NCBI RefSeq assembly: GCF_945859685.1 | Contig: NC_079148.1 | Location: forward strand, 53,330,421-53,394,420 | Length of the DNA: 64,000 nt | Reading direction: 5' to 3' | From: Eupeodes corollae | Taxonomy: Eukaryota; Arthropoda; Insecta; Diptera; Syrphidae | Part shown: in pieces, positions 11,793 to 23,814 of the stretch | Layout: the number at the start of each line of letters is the position of its first letter | Position numbering within the stretch: the stretch's first letter is position 1 | Translations under genes and position numbers: made by a program | Notes under the pieces: generated by a model | The model's database searches: none | What the model was told of the DNA's origin: nothing | The model's input: the letters and a program-made list of their open reading frames with translations, nothing else

Positions 11793-12713
11793 GGTGATTT
11801 TTTAAGAGCTTGAGAACTTTAAAAAAAAAACGCATACAATTTGCAAAATCTCATCGATTCTTTATTTGAAACGTTAGATTGGTCCATGACATTTGCTTTT
11901 TGAAGATAATTTCATTTAAATGTTGACCGCGGCTGCGACTAAGGTGGTCCATTCGGAAAGTCCAATTTTGGGTAACTTTTTCGAGCACTCGGCCGGAATA
12001 GCCCGAATTTCTTCGGAAATGTTGTCTTCCAAAGCTGCAATAGTTGCTGGCTTATTTGTGTAGACTTTAGACTTGACGTAGCCCCACAAAAAATAGTCTA
12101 AAGGCGTCAAATCGCATGATCTTGGTGGCCAACTTACCGGTCCATTCCTTGAGATGAATTGTTCTCCGAAGTTTTCCCTCAAAATGGCCATAGAATCGCG
12201 AGCTGTGTGGCATGTAGCGCCATTTTGTTGAAACCACATGTCAACCAAGTTCAGTTCTTCCATTTTTGGCAACAAAAAGTTTGTTAGCATTGAACGATAG
12301 CGATCGCCATTCACCGTAACGTTGCGTCCAACAGCATCTTTCAAAAAATACGGTCCAATGATTCCACCAGCGTACAAACCACACCAAACAGTGCATTTTA
12401 GGGATGCATGGGCAGTTCTTGAACGGCTTCTGGTTGCTCTTCACTCCAAATGCGGCAATTTTGCTTATTTACGTAGCCATTCAACCAGAAATGAGCCTCA
12501 TCGCTGAACAAAATTTGTCGATAAACACATTTCGAACCGAACACTGATTTTGGTAATAAAATTCAATGATTTGCAAGCGTTGCTCGTTAGTAAGTCTATT
12601 CATGATGAAATGTCAAAGCATACTGAGCATCTTTCTCTTTGACACCATGCCTGAAATCCCGCGTGATCTGTCAAATACTAATGCATGAAAATCCTAACCT
12701 CAAAAAAATCACC
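11793..12713 (-). mobile_element. Mariner-like element M3 (DD41D type), internally deleted
   Basis: This 0.92 kb element is bounded by inverted GGTGATTTTTT repeats (from 11793; complement ending at 12713). It carries a minus-strand transposase remnant. An 8 bp CCACCTAC lies on both sides (11779-11786 and 12713-12720). TA, the normal mariner target, is contained in it, so the exact ends are uncertain by a few bases. It belongs to a different family from M1/M2. Its reading frame is better preserved, suggesting a younger insertion. Confidence 0.85.
11916..12603 (-). pseudogene. Mariner transposase remnant of M3
   Basis: The minus-strand start codon at 12601-12603 begins a normal-looking transposase N terminus (MNRLTNEQRLQIIEFYYQ). 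After about 26 codons the sequence jumps to the FSDEAHFW catalytic motif in another frame, so most of the helix-turn-helix region is deleted. A stop and frameshift follow at the HP motif, then a clean 153-codon frame (11916-12377) covers the rest. In that frame the second catalytic aspartate of the usual FQQDGA motif is Asn (FQQNGATCHTA), while the third survives (CDLTPLDYF). Forty-one residues separate them, the DD41D spacing described for rosa-type mariners. It cannot encode an active enzyme. Confidence 0.88.
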
Positions 12714-12714
12714 C

Positions 12715-12977
12715 ACCTACCAAATTATTTGATCCTGTTGGAAACAAGTTTGTCACCTTTATTCAACAAAACATTAAAACTGCAGGCGGATTGTATACTT
12801 AAAGCGCTTAATATGCCAAACAATGGTCTCCAAAAGAAAGTAGCTCTGTATGTCATTCAATCGCAAAAAGAATGGTTTGAAGATTGGAATAAACTAGATG
12901 ATCCTGCGGATTTGTATAATAGCTCTGCAATTCTGTTTCATGAAAAACAATCTTACACCATTTCATCACTTGTCTAG
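12715..12977 (+). other. Unidentified open frame next to mariner M3
   Basis: About 87 codons are open to the right of the M3 end, containing KLQADCILKALNMPNNGL and QSQKEWFEDWNKL. The composition is more protein-like than the other intronic frames: mixed charge, Trp and Cys, less Lys/Asn/Phe bias. The nominal Met at 12639 lies inside M3 and is not a credible start. I cannot assign a family. It could be a scrap of another transposon, a decayed gene fragment, or chance. Confidence 0.3.
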
Positions 12978-13068
12978 TTGAGGCATCAAGTGATCAGTTC
13001 GTATAGAACCAATGTTAAGTGAAATACAACTGTATGGAAGTAATGTTAGTGATGGATGGAGAAGAAGC

Positions 13069-13111
13069 ATTTCATGACAAGAATTAATCTTTGGAGAATT
13101 TGACAATTCCG
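13069..13111 (-). repeat. SINE scrap
   Basis: About 43 bp (TTTCATGACAAGAATTAATC onward, then TTGGAGAATTTGACAATTCC) match the central body of the tRNA-Asp SINE in minus orientation. Head and tail are absent. Confidence 0.65.
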
Positions 13112-13115
13112 GGTG

Positions 13116-13929
13116 TCAAATCATACGAACGAGGTGATATTTTCACTGATCAATTTTTTGAGTTTTTTCGATTACTAACTTTCAAGTCAGCAAAGTGAAT
13201 GAACACCTTAAACTTTTCCCAGAAATGATTTGCAATGACATGAGGAATTAAAACAATAATCATATATTGGAAGACAAAACTTCCAGATTTAAACTCAAAA
13301 CAGTTATTTTTTAGAATCTAATGGAGTTCTAAGAGTCTCATGAGAATTGTGCTCACTAACAATATGTCTTTTCGTACCCATTCAACTACTTGTGGATCGC
13401 AAATGTTGTGAACAAGTTTCCAGGATTTGTAAAAGTATTTATAGGTAGTGTTAAATGGTATTTTACTTAAACATACTGAAAGGATCTAAACACGCTTCAT
13501 TATCTTGTCCGTTCGTTAGTTTGACAGCTTTACTGTATAAAGTCTGGTATCTCTAAATGTACATCTTCCAATTGAAAATCATTTATTTAAAGCGGACTTA
13601 ATATTGTATATGTCAAAAATGTTTTCGAAAGCTCTATGTAAATTAAGTTAACATTTTCCAAGTCAATTCCTTTAATTTAGAGTTTGTTTTTATGTTTTCA
13701 CACTATTTCGGTTTTTTTTTATCAGCATACTTTCTTAATCATATGTACTTAAACTGTGATTTTATATCAAGTAAATTACAAATGTCAGTATATACGGTAA
13801 TTTGTCTCAATTGTTGTGCTCTGTATCTCTGTTTAATGTTTTGTTTTTAAATCCCAAATTCCCTTTCATCCCTTATCAAAACTTTCCAAAAACAAACTGA
13901 ACGAATAAATTTTCATTGTATCTATTCGC
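13116..13929 (+). other. Teneurin intron 1 block, no element recognised
   Basis: This is AT-rich intron without a recognised element or open frame of note. Confidence 0.5.
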
Positions 13930-14357
13930 CTTCGTCCCAATGTTAGTGCTGGCGACGACGTGCAGCAACGGCGGTGGCGGTCGTCGTCATCGTTGGCAAC
14001 GTGGCATCGGGCGGCGCGACAGCATTGCCGTCAAGGAATTTTTAATTCATTTATTCACTCAAAATGCAGTGTACTGTCTTCAGAACAAGCACAAGCAAGC
14101 AGTATGCTTCTTCCCTAGCTAGCTACTACCATGGTCCTTCTGAATAAGCCATGCAAGTTGAACGGAACATTACCTGCATTCGAAATGATGATTATGCTCC
14201 AACTGATTTCAAACACAATCATTTGCTATGCCACCCACCACCAGGAACAACACTAACCACTGCACCGTACGCCCCAATCGAGGTTGTCGTCGTCATTCTC
14301 GCCGTAGTTGCCGTTGTCGTCCTTGTACTTTGGGGAGAATGCAAACAGCGGGAGTAA
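13930..14357 (+). other. GC-rich patch inside the AT-rich intron
   Basis: Two GC-rich stretches (about 13940-14035 and 14225-14340) stand out from roughly 70% AT surroundings. They contain clustered GACG/CGTC and GTCGTC triplets and CACC-rich tracts. The open frames over them (13916-14122, and 14151-14357 with a run of Val/Ile/Leu) arise from the triplet pattern, and I do not call them genes. Such patches in developmental-gene introns may be cis-regulatory or decayed trinucleotide repeats. The sequence alone does not decide. Confidence 0.4.
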
Positions 14358-14360
14358 AGT

Positions 14361-16498
14361 AGAAAAAGTAAAGCGCAACTAAAAACAAAAACAAAAATCA
14401 TCAAAAAAAAACTGTAAAACTAGGTATCTAGATATTCAACTGCATTTCATGGAATTGCAGTTTCAGAAAACTATTACTCTGCTTTATAAATATAAATTCG
14501 CGAATGGAAGAAGGCAGACAAAGAAAAAAGTGCAATGTCCTTTGCTTGTCAACTCAACACCCAAACCCATCACATTCCTTATCCCTATATTCTATACCCC
14601 TATCTACCACAGCCCACAGCCCACAAATCCACCCTCACCACACCATCAAGACCCTCTCACCCCCTGAATATAATTTACTTTAGTCTTCTTGTCTATTTTC
14701 ACTTAAAAACAATTTGCTTGATAGCGAATTTTCTTCCTTCAATTTTCTATGTACTCGTACACAGTCAGTCAGTCTCTAGAGGAAAATTCTAAATTGTATC
14801 CTCACCCTCCATTACAAATTTTCTTCGTCTTTTTCTTTTTCTTCTGGTTTATGTTTTTTTTTTAATTTTCTTTTTTTTGTATTTTCATTCGTCCTATTTT
14901 TCTTGTGGTTTCACAATGACGACAGCTTCCTGTTCCTGCTCCATGTCTTTGGTTGTTCTCTTTAGTGCGCGGACGAAGATGATGAAGTACATAATAAATG
15001 TATAACGGTAGAGGAAGAAAAAGAAACAATAACGTTGAAAAGTTTCGCTATTTTGTAAGTCGCAATCAGTTTCCAATTGAATAGAAAGCAAAATTATAAT
15101 ATCTTTCCGAAAAAGCTAGAAAATAGATACTCATTGTCAGAATGAACGAGAGAACCCAAGTACTGTTGTAAGAGTAAATATTTTTTTGTCAGTACCTGCT
15201 TCCGGGAAATTGTAGGGAACGAACGTTTAAAATGAGGATTTTCTACTACATCTTCATTTTCATTTTGTTTATTTTTGAACAAGAAGACAACTTTAAATTC
15301 AAACCCATAACTTTTTCATGCAAAAATAATAATCATTGAATATCACAAAATGGGTAAACTTAACTTACATTATTTTCCTTTGGTCCTAAAGTCTGAAACA
15401 CATTTAAGTGTGTCATTTATTGAGAATTTATTGTGTATAAGAAAAAACAAATTAGATCAACAACTAATTTTATATGTAGTATATTTTTACTCGTAAGCAG
15501 AATGCTTTTAGCTAAATGCAGACGAGGACGATATTTCGTGACTGACCAACTCAATACGGATAGAATTGATGTTGATCAACTTTAATAATGTAGGTCGAAC
15601 TTTATGTCATTCGACCCATAGTCCAGGTCCAGGTGAGGTGAACGGAACGTGCCTTAGCCATACGTCGGCGACACGACCGGTGTACGTGCTACACGCAAGG
15701 TATTTAATGTAACTTGCGTTGTCCTGCAATGAGTAATTAAAAAGTTTTTGCTGTTAGAGTAGGTCAGGATACTTTCGTTAATAAGTCGGATATGTAATCT
15801 ATTTTGTAATTAATGGATGACAATAAATTAAAGTGGGATAGAGAAAAACTATACGTAGGTACCTATAGAGAAAAATTTTAAAACAAAAGATTGTTTCCAC
15901 AGATAGAGACTTTTATAAACAATTTCATTTTTATCTCCTTGCAACTATTTTTGTGATTATAGAAGTTATGAGTTAGAGTTGCGATAAGTTTTAATTAAAA
16001 AAGTGTTGAAATACTTATTGTTACAGATTTGTTCTGGTTAGAGACAATTTTCATTTTTGATAGAAACTTTTTTTTTCTCAGAACATACATACATATGTAT
16101 GCCACACAAACAATATGTTTTAATAACGTGTAAATGGAAAAGATCTTTATCATACATAACTTCTTGTTAGATATTTATTTAGTAAGGGGTTTAATATGCT
16201 ATTAAACTGTAACAAATCTATGTCCGAAATGGATTTATTTTGACAAAAGCTCTGTTATTTTCATGCGAGTTGGTAAAAATTCTTAAATTATTGCAAGTTG
16301 TTAAAGAAACGTATTTTTCTACTTAAGCGTAATTTTAAAATAAAAAGTGTAAGACCCGCACTGAAATATTTCTATAAACAATCTTAAAAATATTTAGTTC
16401 TATTTAAAGCACTCCCAATAGTTTAGATGTCAAAAGCGTCCTTTTTTTGAAAGTAGAAAGTAAGTAAGTAATTATCTATTTTTTTTTAATTCATAAGC
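14361..16498 (+). other. Teneurin intron 1 block with a complex patch near 15500-15730
   Basis: This is mostly AT-rich. About 14545-14660 is C-rich on the plus strand. About 15515-15725 is more complex, with a 7 bp stem ACGCAAG/CTTGCGT (15693-15699 and 15713-15719) around a 13-base loop. No coding frame persists through it. Confidence 0.45.
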
Positions 16499-16570
16499 AC
16501 TTTGAACGACAGTACCCGTTATTTAAATTCAGCATCAAAACTGTAGGTCCCCTCCATCAATGTCGATTTG
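16499..16570 (+). repeat. SINE scrap
   Basis: A short stretch ending AACTGTAGGTCCCCTCCATC matches the central-to-3' body of the tRNA-Asp SINE in plus orientation. Both ends are lost. Confidence 0.6.
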
Positions 16571-16826
16571 TCTACGTAAGAACGCTCGTCTTAACAAATC
16601 ATCTCTATTAAAATACAAAGAACGACTATAACGTCCACTTTTAGTTCGACAAAGTCAAAAAAATAAGCTTATTAATTTAAATTGTATTTCGAAATTTAAA
16701 CATATGTAAATATTTCTATTAATATTAGATTTTCGGTGCAATCAAATATTGCAGTTTTTCGGTGCAATGTCAATTAGCGTTTTTGTTGAATTTTGTGCCA
16801 CTTTAAGACTTAAATACGTTATTATT

Positions 16827-18060
16827 AACTTCCCATAGGAAGTTATTGTAATGGGTCCGATTTGTCACATTGACAATTTTGACATTTCTCGACGTTTCAA
16901 GGTCCCTAGAGTCGAAATAAAAGATTTTTAGAAAGATGTCTGTGCGTGCGTGTGTACGTACGTTCGTACGTCCGTACTTCCGACGTTTTTTCGTCTTCCA
17001 TAGCTCATGAACCAGAAAAGATATCGATTTCAAATAAATGTTGATATACAGATAATAAGGCAGAAAGATGCAGAAAGGGCTCTCAAGAAAATTGCGTGGG
17101 TGGTTTTTTTACCATAGCAGTTTGAAAAAAAGAAGAACATTTTGCTTAACCCTAAATATCTTACGAACCAAAAACGCTAGAGACTTGAATTAAATTTGAT
17201 ATAATATATTGTAACGAGATATCAATGAAGTATATTTTGTGAAAAACATCTATCGAACGTTTTTGTTTTATATCAAAAAAACTGATTAAAAAAGTGAGTC
17301 ACCTCTAAAATTTTACGACTAAAATATGGTTTTATCTTCAAAACAATTTTGTGCAACGAAGAATAATGTTTTTGACATCTGATAAAATGTTGAGAAAAAT
17401 CGAATTGACAGTTTTTTATACAAAAAATAAAAAAAATTAATAAAAGTTATTAAAAATTGATTTTCGGCTCAAAAATCATTTCAAAACTTTGAGATATTTT
17501 CTTTAATTTACTTCTATCTTTCAAAAAATTGTTTTCAATATTGAGTAACATTTTGCAAAAAAACGAATTGACAATTTTTTACAAAAAATTAAAAACCGGA
17601 AAAAATTAACAAAAGTTGGTAAAAAATGATTTTCGACTCAAATATCCTTTCAAGAAATTGAGATAATAGCTTTTTACTAATTTTTACTTATAAGAAATAT
17701 TGTTTTCAATATTAGGACACATTTTGAGAAAAATCGAATTGACAGTTTTTGTACAAAAAATTAAAAACCTAAACAAAATTTAACAAAAGTTGGTAAAAAT
17801 TGATTTTCGACTCAAATATCTTTTCAAAAATTGAAAATATTGGCTTCAAACTTTTTTTAGTTCACAGAAAATATTGTTTTCGATATTCAGTAATTTTTAT
17901 ATAAAAATCCAACAGTCCGTTATTTCATAAAAAATGAAATCTACAAAAAATAGTAGGTAAATTTGGTGAATATTGATACGAGTAAATATAGACAAACTTT
18001 TAAGCAAGACAAATCGACAGACGGGATGGGAAGTTATCAGTGTGGGTCACATCCCAGCCT
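16827..18060. repeat. Repeat P, long copy, with internal tandem array
   Basis: This non-coding repeat begins with a near-perfect hairpin (AACTTCC, CATA, GGAAGTT; 16827-16844). The sequence GGAAGTTATTGTAATGGGTC (16838-16857) reappears near the right end as GGAAGTTATCAGTGTGGGTC (18029-18048). The right end also carries a GGGATG/CATCCC inverted pair (18023-18055). Inside are a purine/pyrimidine-alternating patch rich in GTACGT (16941-16977) and an array of about 165-170 bp units. Similar sequence occurs near 23815-24560 and 33596-33840. I do not recognise the family, and open frames across it are noise. Confidence 0.7.
17391..17905. repeat. Three degenerate ~163-171 bp tandem units inside repeat P
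   Basis: CGAATTGAC landmarks fall at 17401, 17564 and 17735. Each is followed by a poly-A/T stretch, ACAAAAGTTGGTAAAAA (TAATAAAAGTTATTAAAAA in unit 1), GATTTTCGACTCAAATATC (GGCTCAAAAATC in unit 1) and ATTGTTTTCAATATT. The units are diverged, so the array is old. Part of a fourth may follow up to about 17905. Confidence 0.75.
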
Positions 18061-18061
18061 C

Positions 18062-21000
18062 TTTTTTCTTTATAAAATAAAATTTAAGATTTGTAATTTT
18101 TATATCTAAGAATTGTACACGTATCGACTGAGTAACCTAAAATTTAAAAAAAAAGTTTGTCATAAAAAATCAATAATAAAAAAAAGTACGTATACGCCAG
18201 AGTATACCACATTGATCTAGTTTTGAAAGAAGAAAACTATAAACCTGCAGACAGGTGGGAAAGAGTATATTAAGTCAAAACATTTGTGGGGAGAGTAATC
18301 CTGCACACATGTACAATTTCTTACCTCGAGTCACTATTTAAAACAAAATTTTTATATATACATAAATATTTTTAAAGCTTCTTAAATTATAATTTAATTA
18401 TGTTCGAAAAATTTGTTCATTAGCGTTACAAAAAATGTAAGGCCTTGTTAATATTAAGAAATAGTTTTTTTCTTAGCTAGTGAATGAAAAATATATCAGA
18501 ATATATCAGATACAAAATAATTTATATAGATTTCATATTTTTAAGTTATGTTAAGATCGATGCCAAAAGCAAGTATTGGATGTATTCGCTAATTTTATTT
18601 AGAATTATAATTGACAATCCTGCAAAAAAAGACTTATCTTGCATTTTTGACTTCGCAAGAATTTCCAACAATATTTTTGACGCAAAAATATTATTAAATA
18701 TTTTATTTCCAAAAATTTTAATTTAAAGCTCCTCGTGTTTGTTCATTCAAATTAAACAGAAAGAAAATATAAAAAAAAAAAAAACAAATAACTTTCGCTT
18801 TGTTCACATTTAAAGTTTTTCTGAAAACAAACAAAAATTGATTTTACCAAAAAAGTTAATTCCATATAAATTTCATTCCATTTTAAATTCGCGCATCCAA
18901 CTGCTACGTTTAAACCTCGTTAAATCACGAACTGAACAATTCAAATGCCATAGCAAAACTTATATCATCAAACGTTTTCGAAGCGAATCTCATTTTTAAT
19001 CCGTATATCCTTTTCGCAAAAATGAAATACATATAGTATATATTATTTTTTTTTTCGTGAGCGATTTCTCACAGCTCTACCCAAAGTATTCTGATTAACG
19101 CAAATTAACAGGAAAAAAAGTGCAAAATAACAAAGCACCCTACAGACACTCAATCAATTTCCAATTAATGCTACGAAATAAATTGATGTAAGCAGGGCAG
19201 GCGTTGCGGGGTAGTGCGGTATAGGTCTGTGATGTGGAAAAGCAGAAGGGCTATTTGCATTAACCATCGCAGTAATTTTCTTACGATCCTACAAATTTCA
19301 TCAGTTTTATTCTTTCAAAATGGAGTCTATATAATTTAAACGAACCTACACACAGATACATGACGAACGAAGAGTGACGATAACTTTACAAGCTCCATCA
19401 CTTGGGGCTCCCGCAATAGCGCTTCAACGCTATCGCTATTCCAAAGCCGTTCCCAACTTTGGACGCCACCATCGTAAAATCATTAGTTCAACTTCATTAA
19501 ATCAAATTAATTGGAGTGTGTTCGAACCTTGGAGAACTTGCAGCCGCAGGATTAATTTTGTTTTTGTTTTTCTGTTTTTTTCTTTTAACAAATAATATTA
19601 TGTACATATATGTATGTATATAATTTGCCTTGAAGCTTAAATATTTTCTTCGTTCATTGCATTCTTTGGAAGGAGCGACGACGGACGATAAGCGCTGTCC
19701 GAATTTCGGCTTCTTGTGGGTGTACTTTTCAAGAGTCTTTTCAGAATTCTAGTTACATTAAAAACCCTAAAATGGGGGATGATAACGCTTGAATTGTCAT
19801 TAATCAAAGCCTTCACCACCCCCTCCTAGGTCCCTCCAGCAGCCCATAACCAGCATCAGGATAAATAGAGTGTGATCAACAAAAATGCCGTTTTTTTCAT
19901 TTTTGTAAGGAAGTTTTTTTCCTTTTCACTTCCCGTTCTGCCTCCAATGAATCCATTTCGAGTGACTAAACGTTAATTTTTATACGACATTTGCAATCTG
20001 TGTTATCCTGCAAAACACTGTTATACAGAAATGTAATTTGTTAATTATCAAACTTAAGGGAATATCTAAGTAGTTGAGAAATGGATGATTCTGCCAAAAG
20101 TTAAAGGTGGGTTTGCTCGTTATTTAATTGAAAATAGGTATCTGCTATATTGTGCACATCAAAAGGTAGATATTGAACGGCGAAAAGTTTTGGATGTAAT
20201 TTTGTAGTAAATTTCAGTTGATTATCTGCCGGAAAAAACAGTAAAACATTATCTAAATTGGTTTGAAGCCCATAAAGTAAGATTAAATCCAATATTTTTA
20301 ATTATTAGAAAGCCATTAGATAAAACGAACTGCGCTTTATTCAAAATCTAGTGAGGAAAACTATAGAATTGAAAATGAAATAGACAAGAAAATAGTCGAA
20401 TTTGACAGAACTTCTAAACAAAAATTAATAAAATTCTAAAGTTTTTTGTTTTGTCTCGAACAAAAAAGTCTACGAAAAATATCCTGCTGGAATTTTGTTT
20501 ATATAACAATGGACATTATTCCAGATAATTGCTTTTAATTAAAAAATTCACTTTAAAAATGTGGAAAACTTTTACTGTGAAATTTCTCTAAGCTACTTAT
20601 TTCTATGTATTCGTTTGAATAAGGACCATTATCAACAGCACGTTTCTGGATATTTTTGTTTACATTGTGGGAAAATTCAAGGGGTTATAAATGCTCTTTT
20701 AATGGTTCATCAATAGACGAGCATTAAGGAAAGGGGGTTATATTGTAAAAAGAGATACCCATGTTAGTGGTTTTGAATGTCTGTACTTTGCAGTGCCAAA
20801 TATTGGACTGGATAAAACATTTCGAATTGTGGTTTAACAAAATACCTCTGTACTTAACAGTACTTCCAAAATTTATCGTTGAGGATATGATAATGAGCAT
20901 TTCTAGAATTATAACAATAATCTAAACCGTTTTTAAGATATTGTATTTTTAAAAAAATGCATCTTAAAAAGGAGAATTCTGAGCTACAGACGTACAGTCA

Positions 21001-23128
21001 GTCATAATAGCGAAACCCCCTGTCTGGTAATAATCTTCAATTCAAAACTCTGTTCACTTAACTAAAAATTCTAAAAGATTGCAAAAATCGACATTATTAA
21101 AAAAGCATAAAGGAACGTGTGCCTTTTGAAGGAAACGTCTGATCAGCCTTATCATGACTTCCAATTTGCTTCTCTCCTATATTCACTGAAAAATGATTTT
21201 TCGCATTTTTTCAAATTTCGTCAAAACGATTCAGAAAGATTTGATTTTAATTTAGGTCAGATTTTTAGATTACTTATACCAAAAACCTGAAACGTTTTAA
21301 ATTTTATTAAAACCATTCTTTGTTCTCAACACTACCAAAGTAATTGATTTTTAAACATTTGAATAATCATTAACACTTATGTTGAATTAAAGTGCAATAA
21401 TCTGGGAAATTAATATTTGTAACTTCGTTAAAGTTCCACCTAAGGTCCTTGTTACATAATCTTCGTCTATTCTTATACATTTAGTTAAAGTTTATTTGCT
21501 TTAAGTCCGAAAAACCCTTGGGTAAATTGCTTTTAGTCATCTTGGTATTTTCTTGTCGCAATTTTCACATCTTAGTCAAAGAAACTCTAGATAAAGCTTC
21601 TAAAAATGTCCTGCAACCCAAACCCATGCTATCTAGCTGGTGTTTTAAAATTCCCTCTCTATGTAAAGGCACAAAAAATAAAGCTAGCTTTAACGTTGTT
21701 TATAACATCACCCTAGAATACACACGTACAATTTATTATAAAGCCCCACAAACACAAAAGACTTTCCAGTGAGTGGAGAAAATATTTGACATTTGCATAA
21801 TCCTTTTTCGTACTGAGCTTGGCTCACCCTTTACTTAAACGAGTCACTGTGTATTAGTGCCATACTATTACTATGACTATCTCTTTGGTCCGTGCAAGTT
21901 GCTACTATTTTAGTGCCACTGGCATTTATGTACTCGAATACAGTTGTAGTTGAAGTCCTTGCTGCTAATATCGCCTGACAAAATGTTGTACGAGGATGTG
22001 GTGTGGCGGTGCATGAGGTATCTTCATATAAACTATAATACTACATACTAGAAAAATAGTGCATGAGAATGAGAAGGGAGGGTTAGGGGTGGGCAGAACG
22101 ATTCCACTCTCGCAGATGATGTTGCGTGCTGTGCTGGTAATGTAAGTTGGCACTATAACCTGCCATCAGTTATGGGTACAATGAAATATTTTCACAAGTG
22201 GAATGTGGGTCAACATTTCTTGGGGTATGTTTGCGTTTATATCTGCAGAGCTTACCATACATCAAAACCCACCTCCCTACCCCCTCATATACTATACACT
22301 TATTATATGACTTTGTAGAAGAGTAGATGTAGTGCATCTAATACCAGTATGTAAGTTTGTCTCGAAGCGGTATTTTTCATAGAGTTTTATTCCCAGCTGC
22401 TTTTCTTTGAAGTGAAAATGTTTTTCTTTTTAATATAAGACTTTGAGGAATTTTTTTTGTCAAAGAATTAAATTGCAATTTTGTTTACGTTTGTAGTAAA
22501 AATATAGAAAATATGCAAGCCACTGGGCAGTTAAATTCGAAGAAAATGGAAGCTAAAAATCGTTTTTGTAAAACTTACTTCAAGGTTATTTTTTTATATT
22601 TTTACGATGCACCGCCTTGCCTTTAAATCAAAGGCCGTATAGATGGTTGTATTATAAATCTATCTTTTTCTTTGGCAGTTGTTTATTTGTAACACTGATC
22701 TCGTTAAGAATGGAGAAAAAACTATCCAATTAAAAGTTTGAGAACTATCTTTATCCAGTCGTGATGATGGTGCAGTTCTATAGGTTATAGACACCTACCT
22801 GTCCTTTATTATTGTAAAATGCTGCATGAAACTCAATTATTGAGTCCTGTCATTTCTATTCATACAACATGATTCTTTTTAAACTTTTAATCGCAATTTC
22901 TTCTATAACAGATCTTAATTAAATGCACCGCTGGGTCAGATTAATTTTTTGTTCATCTCATTGTGTAAGTTTTTTGTCTTACCTGTACTTTTGCATTTTG
23001 AAAATAAAGCCTGACAATTGTGTGATGGTATTTAACCAAGGCTTTAAAGATAAACTAAATCCTTAACTGTCTTTATAAAAAGTAAAATTTTAGTTTTTGA
23101 TCATAAATAATTTCGCAATTAGATCTTA
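18062..23128 (+). other. Teneurin intron 1 block, no element recognised
   Basis: Five kilobases of AT-rich intron. A more balanced stretch lies at about 19374-19560, with an open frame I do not trust. Another at 21965-22150 is purine-rich. I see no transposase, RT, tRNA or SINE sequence. Confidence 0.5.
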
Positions 23129-23129
23129 T

Positions 23130-23318
23130 GACAAATCCTCCAAGAGTAGTTCTTGTCACGAAACGTGCTTTCTCAAATTAGGCGTTCGGATTCGGCTTGC
23201 AAATGTAGGTCTCTTCCATCCTTGTCAACAGTACTTGCACACAGGAATGGTTGAGAGTTGTAACTCACTAGGCGCTTCTGCTCAACGGACTGTTGCTCCA
23301 CCTAATTTATATATTGTA
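23130..23318 (+). mobile_element. tRNA-Asp-type SINE, copy S4, 5'-truncated
   Basis: It starts in the body at ACAAATCCTCCAAGAGTAG and runs through GTAGGTCTCTTCCATCC to the shared 3' end ACGGACTGTTGCTCCACC. The tRNA head is missing, as expected from incomplete reverse transcription. Confidence 0.85.
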
Positions 23319-23814
23319 TTTTTTAGACCATTCCCTAGGATCACTTGTACTTATTTTCTAAAGCCGCATGGGTAAACGTTATTTTGTGTCCTTATCAACC
23401 AGATGAAGTCCTATAACAATCGCTCCGACGCTGCAGAAGTCAACATTTTATTCTGAAATACGTTAACACCAATAACGTTACCAGTTCAAAACGTTCAAGG
23501 ATAGATTTAATATCATCCCAATTATTATTATTGTTTGTATGCCTTAGACCTTTGTTTTCGACAGCAACAGATCCAGAAAACATTCCACAAACACACATAA
23601 TCATTCTCTCTTCTGGGTTAGAGTTAAAAGCGTTTTAGTTTTCAATAAATAAAGGCAACACACACCAGGTACACAAATCATTTTAGAGCCCTTACAAAAA
23701 ATAAAATCTGAAAATGTCTAGTAAAAAAGTAAGTATACGCCCAGTGTACATTTGTTAAAATTTTAGATATAGCGAAATAAAACTCATATTACATAGTCTG
23801 TTGGTCTTAAAGAC

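Noticed and set aside
14151..14357. 68-residue frame with a hydrophobic Val/Ile/Leu segment, like a small membrane protein
   Set aside because: The hydrophobic run is the translation of a GTCGTC-type triplet tract and an overlapping minus-strand frame is equally long. No splice, start context or known motif supports it.
20101..20292. 63-residue minus-strand frame with fairly protein-like composition
   Set aside because: It has no recognisable motif, splice context or neighbouring element, so chance is the simplest reading.
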